A DNA stretch of 64,000 nt from Bacteroidales bacterium (GTDB lineage: Bacteria; Bacteroidota; Bacteroidia; Bacteroidales; UBA932). This document shows, piece by piece, positions 41,343 to 50,035 of this stretch. Made by a program: the position numbers and the translations under genes. Where the stretch lies: contig JAFSBV010000002.1 in the NCBI GenBank assembly GCA_017437125.1, positions 19,495 to 83,494 on the forward strand. The letters run 5' to 3'. Under the pieces are notes generated by a model, which worked only from the letters and a program-made list of their open reading frames with translations, had not been told where the DNA came from and made no database searches. Within the stretch, counting starts at the first letter, position 1; the number at the start of each line of letters is the position of its first letter.

Positions 41343-41847
41343 TTGCCATCTTCACGACATCTCCGAGATCTTCTGTCCTGATATTTCCGAAGAAACATAC
41401 AAATGTACAATCTTCCGGAATATGTATGATGACGTCACTGATCTTTTTTCCATCATCCGACAAAGTTCCGTATATATCGACGGAATCGCCTTCATCCTTG
41501 ACTTCGATCATTTTTTCCGCATCTTTCAGCAGCGCTGACATATCCTTGTTGAATGCACTTTTCCTTTCTGCAGATGCACCGGCATATTCCACTACAGCAA
41601 ACTTATGGATACCGTCCAGAATGTCAAGGGCCTCCCTGTCCTCCGGACAATCAGCAGCGGCATTAGCCATCAATTTCACCAGTCCCATAGGAAAACTGCC
41701 GAAGGAAATGATTTCGAAACCTTCACTGCCTTCATATTTCCTGATCAGATCAGCGATTCCGTCCTTATCCTTAGCGGCCGCTGCCTGACTGATTCCTGTT
41801 CCTGCCGTCATGACGACGAGCATGATGAATGTAATTAACTTCTTCAT
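41335..41847 (-). CDS. DUF4252 secreted protein, first gene of the sigma operon
   Basis: A 170-residue protein with a signal peptide (MKKLITFIMLVVMTAGTGISQAAA). The mature region shows the DUF4252 layout: an N-terminal GSEGFEIISFGSFPMGLVKLM, a central KFAVVEYAGA, a lysine-rich helix, and a C-terminal DVIIHIPEDCTFVCFFGNI. Function unknown. It leads the operon DUF4252-sigma-anti-sigma-DUF4252 and its last 8 bp overlap the sigma gene. A secreted or lipid-facing sensor role for the pair is possible, but no direct evidence is seen. Confidence 0.78.
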   Translation of the reverse strand: MKKLITFIMLVVMTAGTGISQAAAAKDKDGIADLIRKYEGSEGFEIISFGSFPMGLVKLMANAAADCPEDREALDILDGIHKFAVVEYAGASAERKSAFNKDMSALLKDAEKMIEVKDEGDSVDIYGTLSDDGKKISDVIIHIPEDCTFVCFFGNIRTEDLGDVVKMANE

Positions 41848-41949
41848 TGTCTTGTCCGTTTTAAGTTACACTTTTTTCGAGCGCTCACTTATATAGACGC
41901 ACCAGCGGAAAATATGTTAATAAAAAAAGCAAGGAGTGATATTTTATCA

Positions 41950-41957
41950 TATCTTTG
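41950..41957 (+). promoter_or_regulatory. -7 box of the GH115 gene
   Basis: TATCTTTG followed by C, an exact match to the consensus, 38 bp upstream of the start at 41996. A -33 TTTG is not seen. The box lies inside the extended open frame that begins at 41936, which argues against that earlier start. Confidence 0.55.
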
Positions 41958-41995
41958 CTTTTGAAATTCCTATAAACAGAATCCAAAACATGTGC

Positions 41996-44821
41996 ATGAA
42001 GAAATTCCTTATAATCATTCTCTGCCTCGGCATTCATCTGTCCATGGCAGCTCACGAAAACAGACCGGTCCCGGAAATATCATGTACCGTCAGAGAAGGC
42101 TGGTTCCCTTTGGTTTCAGGCAATGATGCGGCGGCAATATATACCGATATCGAAGATTTCAATGTAGCAGGCATAAGCGCAGGAATGCTTGCCGATGACA
42201 TTGAGAGGGTAACAGGCATCCGGACGGAAGCCAAGGCTGTTTCCGGCCATAAGGATATTCCTGAAGGTGCAGCCGTAATAGCCGGAACATTGGGAAAGAG
42301 CAGACTGGCTGACTGGATTGTCAGGAAGAACGGGATATGCACAGACGGAATAGAAGGACAATGGGAATCCTTCATGATCCTTACCACGGAACATCCACGA
42401 TATAAGACTCCGCTTCTTGTAATCCTCGGAAGCGACCGTCGCGGAACTGCATACGGACTGACGACCTTGTGCGAAGCCATAGGAGTATCTCCTTGGTATT
42501 GGTGGGCAGACGTGCCGCCACACAGGAAGAAGGAGGTCTATATTGAACCCGGAACATTCAGGCAGGGAGAGCCGTCCGTGCAGTACAGGGGCATATTCAT
42601 CAATGACGAACGTTTCGGAGGATGGGCAAAATGGGCAGAGCAGACCTTCGACAAGGAAAGCGGCAAGGTCGGTCCCAAGACATATGAGAAGGTATTCGAA
42701 CTCCTTCTTCGTCTGAAAGCCAATTACTTATGGCCGGCCATGCATAACGGAAGTGCAGCTTTCAACTCAGACCCGGAAAACGCCCGTCTGGCCGACGACT
42801 ACGCCATAGTCATGGGATCTTCGCATTGCGAACAGATGCTCCGCAACAACGAGGACGAATGGAAGAATGCAGGAATATACGGTGATTTCAACTATATCAC
42901 CAACCGTCAGACCATGATCGATTACTGGGAAGAGAGGGTCCGCACCAACGGCGGTTATGAAAACACATATACCCTCGGACTCCGCGGAATCCACGACTAT
43001 CCGATGGAAGGTGCGAGAACAACCGAAGAACGTGTCCGGCTCATGCAACAGGCTCTTGACGACCAGCGCGATATCCTGAGACGGAACATCGACAGGCCTG
43101 TGGAGGAAATCCCGCAGGTTCTCTGCACATACGAGGAAGTCCTGGAAGCCTATCATAACGGCCTGCAGGTACCTGAGGACGTGACTTTGCTGTGGTCTGA
43201 CGACAAGCACGGATACTGCCGCAATCTCTCGAATCCGGCTGAAATGCAGCGTAAGGGTGGAGCAGGAATATATTACCATCTGTCATATCATGGAGATCCT
43301 GAAAGCTGGATATGGCTCAGTCCCCTCTCCCCTTCATTCATCTCGACAGAGCTGACCAAGGCATATGAATTCGGAGCCCGCAAGATATGGGTCTTCAATG
43401 TCGGTGACATAAAGCCGGCCGAGAAGGAGATATCCTTTGCGATGGAGCTTGCATGGGACATCAAGAGATGGGAGCCCGCAAGAGCGCATGAATTCATCGG
43501 ATACTGGGCTGCGAGGACATTCGGAGACGGATATTCACGGGAGATCGCTGAGATGATGGCAGAATATTACAAGTTGCAGGCAGGAGGAAAGGATTCCCAT
43601 GTATGGTTTGTGAACTACACTTCGGAACAGGTGGAAGACAGGCTTTCGCAGTGGCGCAGACTGGCAGAAAGGGCTTCTTCATTTGCCACCGACATCCCTT
43701 CCGAGCAGAGGGATGCATATTTCGAGCTCATCGAATATCCTATATGCGGAGCGGCCATGCTCAATGAATATCAGATCGTTGCACGCAGAAGCATGGTTCG
43801 TGCTACAATGTCGGACATAACAGGAGCACAGGAGGACGCAGAGATCGTAAGGCAAAGATTCGATGACCTCAACGCATGGACAAGCCGTTACAACGAAGAA
43901 ATCCTTGACGGAAAATGGAGAAATTTCTTCAACTGGAGGCCTTACCATCAGTATTGGTCCGAGACTCTGGATGTGCCTTATTGTACTTCTGAGGTCACCG
44001 ATATGGCCTTGCAGGCCCCTGCTCCACGTTTCATTTCTGTGGACGAAGCCATGTCCGGCTCAGGAGCCGTCATTCATTGCGAGGAGGACTGCGAGGTTCC
44101 GCTCTGGATGGAAGCCCTGTCCCCTGTTCGGAATTTCTCGAAGGCAGCTGAGGATAATGTCTTCTGCCATGTGACCGTGGGCCAGGACGATTTCGATGCC
44201 TCGGCCACCCCGGTCAACAATATCTGGCATTCGCCACAGATCGGCCCGATGTGGAGCAAGGTCGGAACACTTCACCTGAAGAAAGGAGACAATATTCTGA
44301 ATATAACCGGGTTGAAACCGGAGGCACGTATCGACCGGATATGGGTCGGAGTATGGCCACCTTTCGAGGTTGAACCACGTCTGCGCATCGCTGCTCATGA
44401 ATTCAAGTCAGGAAGGGACAGCAGCGAAGGCAGTATAACCAGGGTCAAGGGTCTGGGATATTCGGATGGCGTCATGGCATATCCTTTCGACATTCCTTCA
44501 TACGAGATATCCGATGCACCATATGTCGAATACGAGATTGATTTTGATGAAAGCGACAGTATCCTTGAGATCCGAACCCTTCCGACTCTTCATGTATATG
44601 AGGGAAGGGATGCAAGATATGCGGTTCAGATAGGTGACCATGCTCCTCGGACATTCTCCATCCATGCGGACGATTTCACCGCTGAATGGCGCAGGAACGT
44701 GCTTCACGGATATTCATCAAGAAAGATCAGCCTTCCGGAAAATCTCTCTGGAAAGCTGACTGTCAGGATATATCTTCTTGATCCCGGCATCGTCCTGCAG
44801 GAAATCCTGGTCAATCCTTGA
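41996..44821 (+). CDS. Alpha-glucuronidase, GH115
   Basis: A 941-residue enzyme with signal peptide (MKKFLIIILCLGIHLSMAA). Upstream in-frame ATGs at 41936 and 41990 are less likely, since a promoter box sits at 41950 and the signal peptide begins here. GH115 enzymes remove (4-O-methyl)glucuronic acid from xylan, including internal positions. Family features are an N-terminal domain with LVILGSDRRGTAYGL, the catalytic barrel with YRGIFINDERFGGWAKWA, LKANYLWPAMHNGSAAFN and GLRGIHDYPMEGA, and a long C-terminal beta-sandwich part. Length agrees with the family (about 850-980). It stands alone with its own promoter, and its stop abuts the stop of the convergent receptor gene. Confidence 0.9.
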   Translation: MKKFLIIILCLGIHLSMAAHENRPVPEISCTVREGWFPLVSGNDAAAIYTDIEDFNVAGISAGMLADDIERVTGIRTEAKAVSGHKDIPEGAAVIAGTLGKSRLADWIVRKNGICTDGIEGQWESFMILTTEHPRYKTPLLVILGSDRRGTAYGLTTLCEAIGVSPWYWWADVPPHRKKEVYIEPGTFRQGEPSVQYRGIFINDERFGGWAKWAEQTFDKESGKVGPKTYEKVFELLLRLKANYLWPAMHNGSAAFNSDPENARLADDYAIVMGSSHCEQMLRNNEDEWKNAGIYGDFNYITNRQTMIDYWEERVRTNGGYENTYTLGLRGIHDYPMEGARTTEERVRLMQQALDDQRDILRRNIDRPVEEIPQVLCTYEEVLEAYHNGLQVPEDVTLLWSDDKHGYCRNLSNPAEMQRKGGAGIYYHLSYHGDPESWIWLSPLSPSFISTELTKAYEFGARKIWVFNVGDIKPAEKEISFAMELAWDIKRWEPARAHEFIGYWAARTFGDGYSREIAEMMAEYYKLQAGGKDSHVWFVNYTSEQVEDRLSQWRRLAERASSFATDIPSEQRDAYFELIEYPICGAAMLNEYQIVARRSMVRATMSDITGAQEDAEIVRQRFDDLNAWTSRYNEEILDGKWRNFFNWRPYHQYWSETLDVPYCTSEVTDMALQAPAPRFISVDEAMSGSGAVIHCEEDCEVPLWMEALSPVRNFSKAAEDNVFCHVTVGQDDFDASATPVNNIWHSPQIGPMWSKVGTLHLKKGDNILNITGLKPEARIDRIWVGVWPPFEVEPRLRIAAHEFKSGRDSSEGSITRVKGLGYSDGVMAYPFDIPSYEISDAPYVEYEIDFDESDSILEIRTLPTLHVYEGRDARYAVQIGDHAPRTFSIHADDFTAEWRRNVLHGYSSRKISLPENLSGKLTVRIYLLDPGIVLQEILVNP

Positions 44822-47176
44822 TCACATCCTGTTCTGGGCATCCTTTCCTGCTCCTGTTCCCTTGTAACGGCTCTTTGATGCATTGAAGGTATAGCGAAGG
44901 GAGACATCAAGGCGATGATTATTACGTACCGGTGTCTCTGTATGTATGAGGAATCCTGCATCGGAATATGTTTCCTGAAGACTGCGTTTCAAGACATCCT
45001 GCACACTGATACGCAGACAGAGGGCATCATTCTCCAGCCAGCACTTCTGCACTGCGAAACCGAGATTGTACGCAGATGTCGTCATTCTGAAATTCAGATA
45101 ATCTCCCTTGGTCTGGATGTGCATATTCGCCTCCAGCTGCCAGCTGTGTCTGAAACGGAAAGCATTGTTCAAGGTAAAGAAGAACATCGGCCTCATATAG
45201 GAAACATTCACCTTGCCGGATTCTGCACGAGGATCGTCAAACTCGATCCGAGTCCATGGTTTCTGCATTCCTGCACTCCATCCGGGGCTATACACTCCCC
45301 ATGTAGGATTCGCAGACAGAAAGACGAGAAGATTACGCACCGGCTCTGATATATTGCTTCTTTTCACAAGCAGCATATCATCCTTATATATCTTGAACAT
45401 CTGTGTCAAGGCATTATCCAGACGCTCGTATGAAACGGAGAGATTCAGCCACTTGTAACGCGCATTCATCCCGACTTCCTGCTTCCTTTCATTCTTCAGC
45501 TTCGGGTCTCCCTGCAGAAGGGTGAACGAATTGATATACTTTATACGGTCGCTCAAAAAGTCATAGCTTGGACGGCTGGTACGAAGGCTGTAGGCAAGCG
45601 AAGCATGTACAGGGCCGAAATGTCCGGCCCATGAAAGACTTGGGAAGAATTCATCCTGATAACGGACCATGCTGTTTTCAGCGGCCAGAAGGTCTGTATA
45701 GTTGAATCCGACGTGTTCATAACGCAGCCCGGCACTGACCGATCCGAATTCCGGAATACTGAAACTGTATGAAGCAAAGGCAGATACATTGTTTTCATTC
45801 ACCTTAGAATCGGATGACGGAAGCGGATAATTGGTAATCGAATAACTGTTGCCACGCTCGACGAAAGTCGCCTCCGCTCCTGCCTCTATCTGTCCTTTCC
45901 ATACAGGATACGTCAGCACAAGCTTGGCCGCCGCAAGCCTCGAAGTCGTCACCCCTTCCTGAAACCTGTCCACCTGCTCCCCGGCATCAATGACATCAGA
46001 TATGTTGCAGACCATATCCTTTCTATTGGAAAGATAATCCGCATTGAAGTTTATGCCCAGTCTGCCGACCATTCCGCTGTAATAGACATTGCCTTCCCAA
46101 TCGTATGGAGAATGCCTCTTCTCGTCTTGAAAAGACTCGTTCACGCTTGAGACCTGTCCTGAAGATCCATCATAGCGGATGATGTCTGTGGTAGAACTAT
46201 AGTATGTTCCCGCATCTATTGTCGTACGTCTGACGATTCGCGCTCCGACGGAATGGTTCTGCGAGAGCTGCCAGTTGAATCCCAGGTTATAGTCCAGCCC
46301 GCTGGAATAGAAATGGTCATTTGCCACACAGTCCTCCTGAACATAAGCATCATTGTCTGTAAACATCTTCACATAATCCTTATAGACGCTTATCTGATCC
46401 CATTTCCAATAATTGACAGAGCCGAAAAGGTCCAGATTTTTGAAACGGTAGCGAAGGTTCATGGTTGCGCTCGGATCGCTCACCCCATACATTAGGTCCT
46501 GATTATTGGCTGCATTCAGGTCGAATCCGAATCCTTCACCTTCGCGCCGGATGGTCTTGATACGCACTACAGCCGACACTGAAGCATCATACTGCGCTCC
46601 GGGATTATTGATAACCTCAACGCTCTGAACCTCCTCCGAACGCATCTGCTTCAGCTCATTCATATCATGGAGCTTCCTGCCGTTCATATATATGACAGGA
46701 CTTCCCTTTCCAAGGACTTCCAGTTCGTCTCCTTTCGCCATCATCCCCGGCACCTTGCCCAACATTTCCAGAACAGAACCCGAACTTCCAAGCACAGTTC
46801 CCTGAATTTCAGTCACCATGGAACCGGCTGTGACTCTTGTCTTAACCATCATTCCTGTAGAAACCGCCCCTTCGAGCATGGCAGAATCCTCTTTCAGTTC
46901 TATATGCATGTCTTCTGACGGGGAAAGATAGATGGTTTCATAACCCAGCATGGCCACCATAAGTATTCCGTCATCATCAGATGAAATGGAGAATGTCCCA
47001 TCTTCATCGGTTATTGTTCCGCTGATGATGGTAGAATCCGCTTTTGAAAGCAAAGCCACATTTGCATATGCAACAGGCTCGCAGGAAGCATCGATTACAC
47101 GCCCTTTCCAATCCTCCAGGGCATAGGAGGTGAGGCCTGCTGAAATCAGCAGGCAGATCGAGATCAATATTTTCAT
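44822..47176 (-). CDS. Outer-membrane receptor family protein (CarboxypepD_reg plus beta barrel)
   Basis: A 784-residue protein with signal peptide (MKILISICLLISAGLTSYA). A carboxypeptidase-regulatory-like domain (about 22-100, WKGRVIDASCEPVAYANVALL), a TonB-receptor plug-like region (about 105-215, SVLEMLGKVPGM, PVIYMNGRKLHDMNELKQMRSEEVQSVEVI), and an outer-membrane barrel of the OMP_b-brl_3 type follow. Unlike SusC it has no SusD partner. It is the last gene of the operon DUF6249-sigma-small membrane protein-receptor, so its amount is probably set by that sigma. The ligand is unknown. Convergent with GH115, with no bases between the two stops. Confidence 0.82.
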   Translation of the reverse strand: MKILISICLLISAGLTSYALEDWKGRVIDASCEPVAYANVALLSKADSTIISGTITDEDGTFSISSDDDGILMVAMLGYETIYLSPSEDMHIELKEDSAMLEGAVSTGMMVKTRVTAGSMVTEIQGTVLGSSGSVLEMLGKVPGMMAKGDELEVLGKGSPVIYMNGRKLHDMNELKQMRSEEVQSVEVINNPGAQYDASVSAVVRIKTIRREGEGFGFDLNAANNQDLMYGVSDPSATMNLRYRFKNLDLFGSVNYWKWDQISVYKDYVKMFTDNDAYVQEDCVANDHFYSSGLDYNLGFNWQLSQNHSVGARIVRRTTIDAGTYYSSTTDIIRYDGSSGQVSSVNESFQDEKRHSPYDWEGNVYYSGMVGRLGINFNADYLSNRKDMVCNISDVIDAGEQVDRFQEGVTTSRLAAAKLVLTYPVWKGQIEAGAEATFVERGNSYSITNYPLPSSDSKVNENNVSAFASYSFSIPEFGSVSAGLRYEHVGFNYTDLLAAENSMVRYQDEFFPSLSWAGHFGPVHASLAYSLRTSRPSYDFLSDRIKYINSFTLLQGDPKLKNERKQEVGMNARYKWLNLSVSYERLDNALTQMFKIYKDDMLLVKRSNISEPVRNLLVFLSANPTWGVYSPGWSAGMQKPWTRIEFDDPRAESGKVNVSYMRPMFFFTLNNAFRFRHSWQLEANMHIQTKGDYLNFRMTTSAYNLGFAVQKCWLENDALCLRISVQDVLKRSLQETYSDAGFLIHTETPVRNNHRLDVSLRYTFNASKSRYKGTGAGKDAQNRM

Positions 47177-47193
47177 TTAATCAGATTGTTTGT

Positions 47194-47598
47194 TTACAAG
47201 ATAATATCAGCTTGTCTGATGGAAACTGCGAGCGCAGCAAGACAGATGAAGCTCATCAGCACATGACGCCACCGGAGTATGAACATCACAGCAGAAGAAT
47301 CTCCTGTCAGGAATTGAGGAGTAATGAGGAAATAACCGGTGATGAAAATGGCCATACAGACTATCACGTTTACAAGAACCAGACGAAGAGCCTGCTTCCT
47401 GTTATGCTTCCGGATAACCTCCATTACAGTTCTGAGCATTCCGATATTCTCCTGAACCCTGGCATCACGGTTTTCGAGAGATGCCGGAACCGGCAGCAGA
47501 TTGATCTGACGCACAAGTTCATCCATAAAGGAAGTGTCTTTCGGTACAGGAATCCTGTTTTCCTGCATGAACCTTCTTATATCCTGCTCTGTCTTCAT
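47194..47598 (-). CDS. Small two-helix membrane protein, possible anti-sigma factor
   Basis: A 134-residue protein. The N-terminal half is soluble (TEQDIRRFMQENRIPVPKDTSFMDELVRQI), followed by two membrane helices at about 71-91 and 106-125. The start overlaps the sigma gene stop by 4 bp. I do not recognise a named domain. Position straight after an ECF sigma gene and membrane topology make a regulator of that sigma plausible. Confidence 0.55.
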   Translation of the reverse strand: MKTEQDIRRFMQENRIPVPKDTSFMDELVRQINLLPVPASLENRDARVQENIGMLRTVMEVIRKHNRKQALRLVLVNVIVCMAIFITGYFLITPQFLTGDSSAVMFILRWRHVLMSFICLAALAVSIRQADIIL

Positions 47599-48098
47599 AA
47601 TGTGTCCAGATATTCTTTCAGATGCCTGCGGCCACGGAAAAGATGCGATCTGACCGTCCCTGAAGGCATTCCTGTGATTATTTCTATTTCCTTTATCGAC
47701 TTTTCCTCCATATAGAAGAGCAGTATGACCGTCTGCTCCTGAAGCGGAAGATTTCCGATAGCCTGATGCAGCTGCTGATAGTCATGATTTCTGTCGATTT
47801 CAGATTCTGCGGCATCTTCCGAAGGCAGCTCTGGCGGACGGTCTTCCAGAGAGAGCCACTCCGACTCCTTTCCGGCCTTCTTCCGGGAGTCATACCAGCA
47901 GTTGAAGGCTATTCTGAACAGCCAGGTGGAAAAACGGGAGCGGCCTTTGAAACATTCAAAAGAGAGATAAGCCTTCAGAAGGGCCTCCTGCGCAAGGTCG
48001 TCGGCCATGAAGCCGTCCCCCGAACACAGTCCACGCAGGAATCTTCGCAGAGATTCCTGTTCATGGGCTACCATCTCTATGAACTGTTCCTTGGTCAT
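47595..48098 (-). CDS. ECF-type RNA polymerase sigma factor
   Basis: A 167-residue group 4 sigma factor. Region 2 at about residues 10-80 (FMADDLAQEALLKAYLSFECF, SRFSTWLFRIAFNCWYDSRRK-like) and region 4 at about 110-162 (LPLQEQTVILLFYMEEKSIKEIEII, then MPSGTVRSHLFRGRRHLKEYL). It overlaps the DUF6249 stop by one base (TAATG) and the next gene by 4 bp, so all four genes of the operon are closely coupled. It is not closely similar to the sigma at 40866. Confidence 0.88.
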   Translation of the reverse strand: MTKEQFIEMVAHEQESLRRFLRGLCSGDGFMADDLAQEALLKAYLSFECFKGRSRFSTWLFRIAFNCWYDSRKKAGKESEWLSLEDRPPELPSEDAAESEIDRNHDYQQLHQAIGNLPLQEQTVILLFYMEEKSIKEIEIITGMPSGTVRSHLFRGRRHLKEYLDTL

Positions 48099-48505
48099 TA
48101 CCTCTTATCCTCTGCCTCTATCTGAGATTTGAGATAAACTCTTCCATAGAAGAAAGACACGAGGAGGCCTATTCCTGCTGCAAGTAGAGGAAAACCGGGA
48201 TAATATCCCCATGAAGGGAAAGAAGACAGACCGAAGGCTGCTGACAAGATGAACATAAGGCCCATGAGAGTCAGCATGACTCCTGAACCAAGTCTGCTGA
48301 CAAGTTCCTTTCTTGTAGAATTTGCCTTTGACTTGAGGCCCATAAGGACGCTCTGATCTATTTCCGCCCCATTCTCAATAGCCTTGATCATCACATTCAT
48401 CTTATGCTCTGACTTCTTAGCAATGACTCTTGCAATGAGAGCGACAATCACTATCGGCATTATGCAGCTTACTGCGATAGGAATAAGTACTTCTGGAAAA
48501 CTCAT
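48098..48505 (-). CDS. DUF6249-type membrane protein
   Basis: A 135-residue protein with an N-terminal membrane helix (about 7-28), a charged linker (KKSEHKMNVMIKAIENGAEID), and two more helices at about 73-93 and 102-122. The layout matches DUF6249 proteins, small membrane proteins that often precede ECF sigma genes in Bacteroidales. Function unknown. It is the first gene of its operon, and the promoter in 48506-48580 has no clear TAnnTTTG box. Confidence 0.72.
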   Translation of the reverse strand: MSFPEVLIPIAVSCIMPIVIVALIARVIAKKSEHKMNVMIKAIENGAEIDQSVLMGLKSKANSTRKELVSRLGSGVMLTLMGLMFILSAAFGLSSFPSWGYYPGFPLLAAGIGLLVSFFYGRVYLKSQIEAEDKR

Positions 48506-48581
48506 GATTTATGATATTTATAGTTTCGTTTCATTCATTAGACTGCATCACTGACGAAAATGTTGCAGCACATATAAGAAA

Positions 48582-48622
48582 TCAGGCTGACGAAATGATG
48601 TCATTATCTTTCGCCAGCCTGA
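48582..48622 (-). terminator. Terminator of the aspS operon
   Basis: Arms TCAGGCTGACGAAA and TTTCGCCAGCCTGA (13 of 14 pairs) enclose 13 nt and lie 17 bp after the stop of the last gene in the minus-strand operon. Confidence 0.75.
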
Positions 48623-48638
48623 AGTAATCTGATCAATC

Positions 48639-49328
48639 TTATCGGGACTTTATATATTCTATAACCTTCACAAGATCCTGAGGATCATCCCACTGAATGT
48701 CTTCCGACTTCAGGAAGGCCTTGAAGGCTTTCTTATCAAGACCGTCCAAGGATGCTACACTCTTGCGGTTTGCCGGAATCTGTTCCATACCGACAACCAG
48801 ATACATGCTTTTGTTGACCGGTAGCTTCTCTGCATTGTTCTTCATGGCAAGCAGATCGACATATACATCAGTAAGAAGATATCCGTTGTAGGTATTGATG
48901 ACATTCTCATTATAAAGGAATGTCTTGGTCGTGGTACTGTTCAGTCCTGTCGTACCATATGCCCCGTCATTTCTGACGACTGCCGTAAAGTTACCCTTGG
49001 CTTCTTCCACGACAAATCCGCCCTCTGTCCGGGCAAGAACCTTCAGCATCTTGCCTCCGACATTACGGAAGAAATCCTCGCCTACGAATATGCCTTCGAT
49101 CCCTAAAGTATTGGCTTCCTTGATCTTACCGTTATCAACATAATGCAGCGCCCCTAAATCAAGATGAATATTGAGCAGTCCCTTGACTGATTTGCCCTGT
49201 GTACGCACCAGTTCTCCCTCCATGAATTCCGGATAGAGATACGGCCAATTCACCGTTGGAGATTCATTCTGCGCAAACGCAGCCAAGGCCAGCAAGGCAC
49301 AGATACATGAAAACAGCAATTTCGTCAT
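48639..49328 (-). CDS. Secreted protein of unknown function, paralogue 2
   Basis: A 229-residue protein with a signal peptide (MTKLLFSCICALLALAAFA). It is a paralogue of the next gene upstream (49348-50031). Both share TVNWPYLYPEF/TVNWPYMYPEF, EGEL, a strand with YVDNGKIKEA, FRNVGGKMLKVLA, GYLLTDVYVDLLA, IPANRKSVASLDGLDKKAF and a final DLVKVIEYI. I do not recognise the family. The repeated SLDGLDKKAF segment near the end may be a helical motif. Lies at the end of the aspS transcript. Confidence 0.7.
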   Translation of the reverse strand: MTKLLFSCICALLALAAFAQNESPTVNWPYLYPEFMEGELVRTQGKSVKGLLNIHLDLGALHYVDNGKIKEANTLGIEGIFVGEDFFRNVGGKMLKVLARTEGGFVVEEAKGNFTAVVRNDGAYGTTGLNSTTTKTFLYNENVINTYNGYLLTDVYVDLLAMKNNAEKLPVNKSMYLVVGMEQIPANRKSVASLDGLDKKAFKAFLKSEDIQWDDPQDLVKVIEYIKSR

Positions 49329-49347
49329 AAAAGAAGATTTTCACTTG

Positions 49348-50031
49348 TTATCTGTTGGCGGCGATATATTCCAGGACCTTTACAAGATCCTGAGTATCTG
49401 TCCATATGATCTTTTCAGACTTCAGGAAGGCTGAAAACGCCTTCTTGTCAAGACCGTCCAAGGATGAAACGCTCTTCTTGTTTGCAGGAATCTGATCCAG
49501 TCCTATGACCAGATACAGGTTTCTGGTGACAGGAAGCTTGTCAGACTGATTCTTGAGAGCAAGCAGATCTGCATATACGTCTGTAAGGAGATATCCGTTA
49601 TATCCGCCGTTATGCCTTTCATGAACCAGACTCTTGTTTCTGTCGTCGAGTGAAGAACCGTATGCTCCGTCCTTGCTCACGATAGCCGAATAGTTGGCCT
49701 TTGTCTCCTGAACGACATATCCGCCGTCAGTCTTGGCCAGGACCTTCATCATCTTTCCACCGACATTACGGAATACGTCCTCACCGATGGTGAGGCTCGT
49801 GACTCCCATAGTGCTGGCTTCCTTGATCTTACCGTTCTCGACATAATGTATGGATCCTACGTTCAGGTGAATGTTATAACGTGCCTTGGCGGGATCAGTA
49901 CGGACGCGCTGGAGTTCTCCTTCCACAAATTCAGGATACATGTACGGCCAGTTGACTGTAGGACCGTCATCCTGAGCGGACGCTGCTACAGCCAGCAAGA
50001 CACCAATACAAAAGAACAGTAATTTCTTCAT
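49348..50031 (-). CDS. Secreted protein of unknown function, paralogue 1
   Basis: A 227-residue protein. The frame extends upstream into aspS (to 50076), but the Met at 50031 starts a standard signal peptide (MKKLLFFCIGVLLAVAASA) and lies just 4 bp after the aspS stop, so I place the start there. It shares about half of its residues with its downstream neighbour by eye, over the whole length. No catalytic motif or cysteine pattern is apparent. The tandem pair is probably a local duplication read through from aspS. Confidence 0.7.
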   Translation of the reverse strand: MKKLLFFCIGVLLAVAASAQDDGPTVNWPYMYPEFVEGELQRVRTDPAKARYNIHLNVGSIHYVENGKIKEASTMGVTSLTIGEDVFRNVGGKMMKVLAKTDGGYVVQETKANYSAIVSKDGAYGSSLDDRNKSLVHERHNGGYNGYLLTDVYADLLALKNQSDKLPVTRNLYLVIGLDQIPANKKSVSSLDGLDKKAFSAFLKSEKIIWTDTQDLVKVLEYIAANR

Positions 50032-50035
50032 ATGA

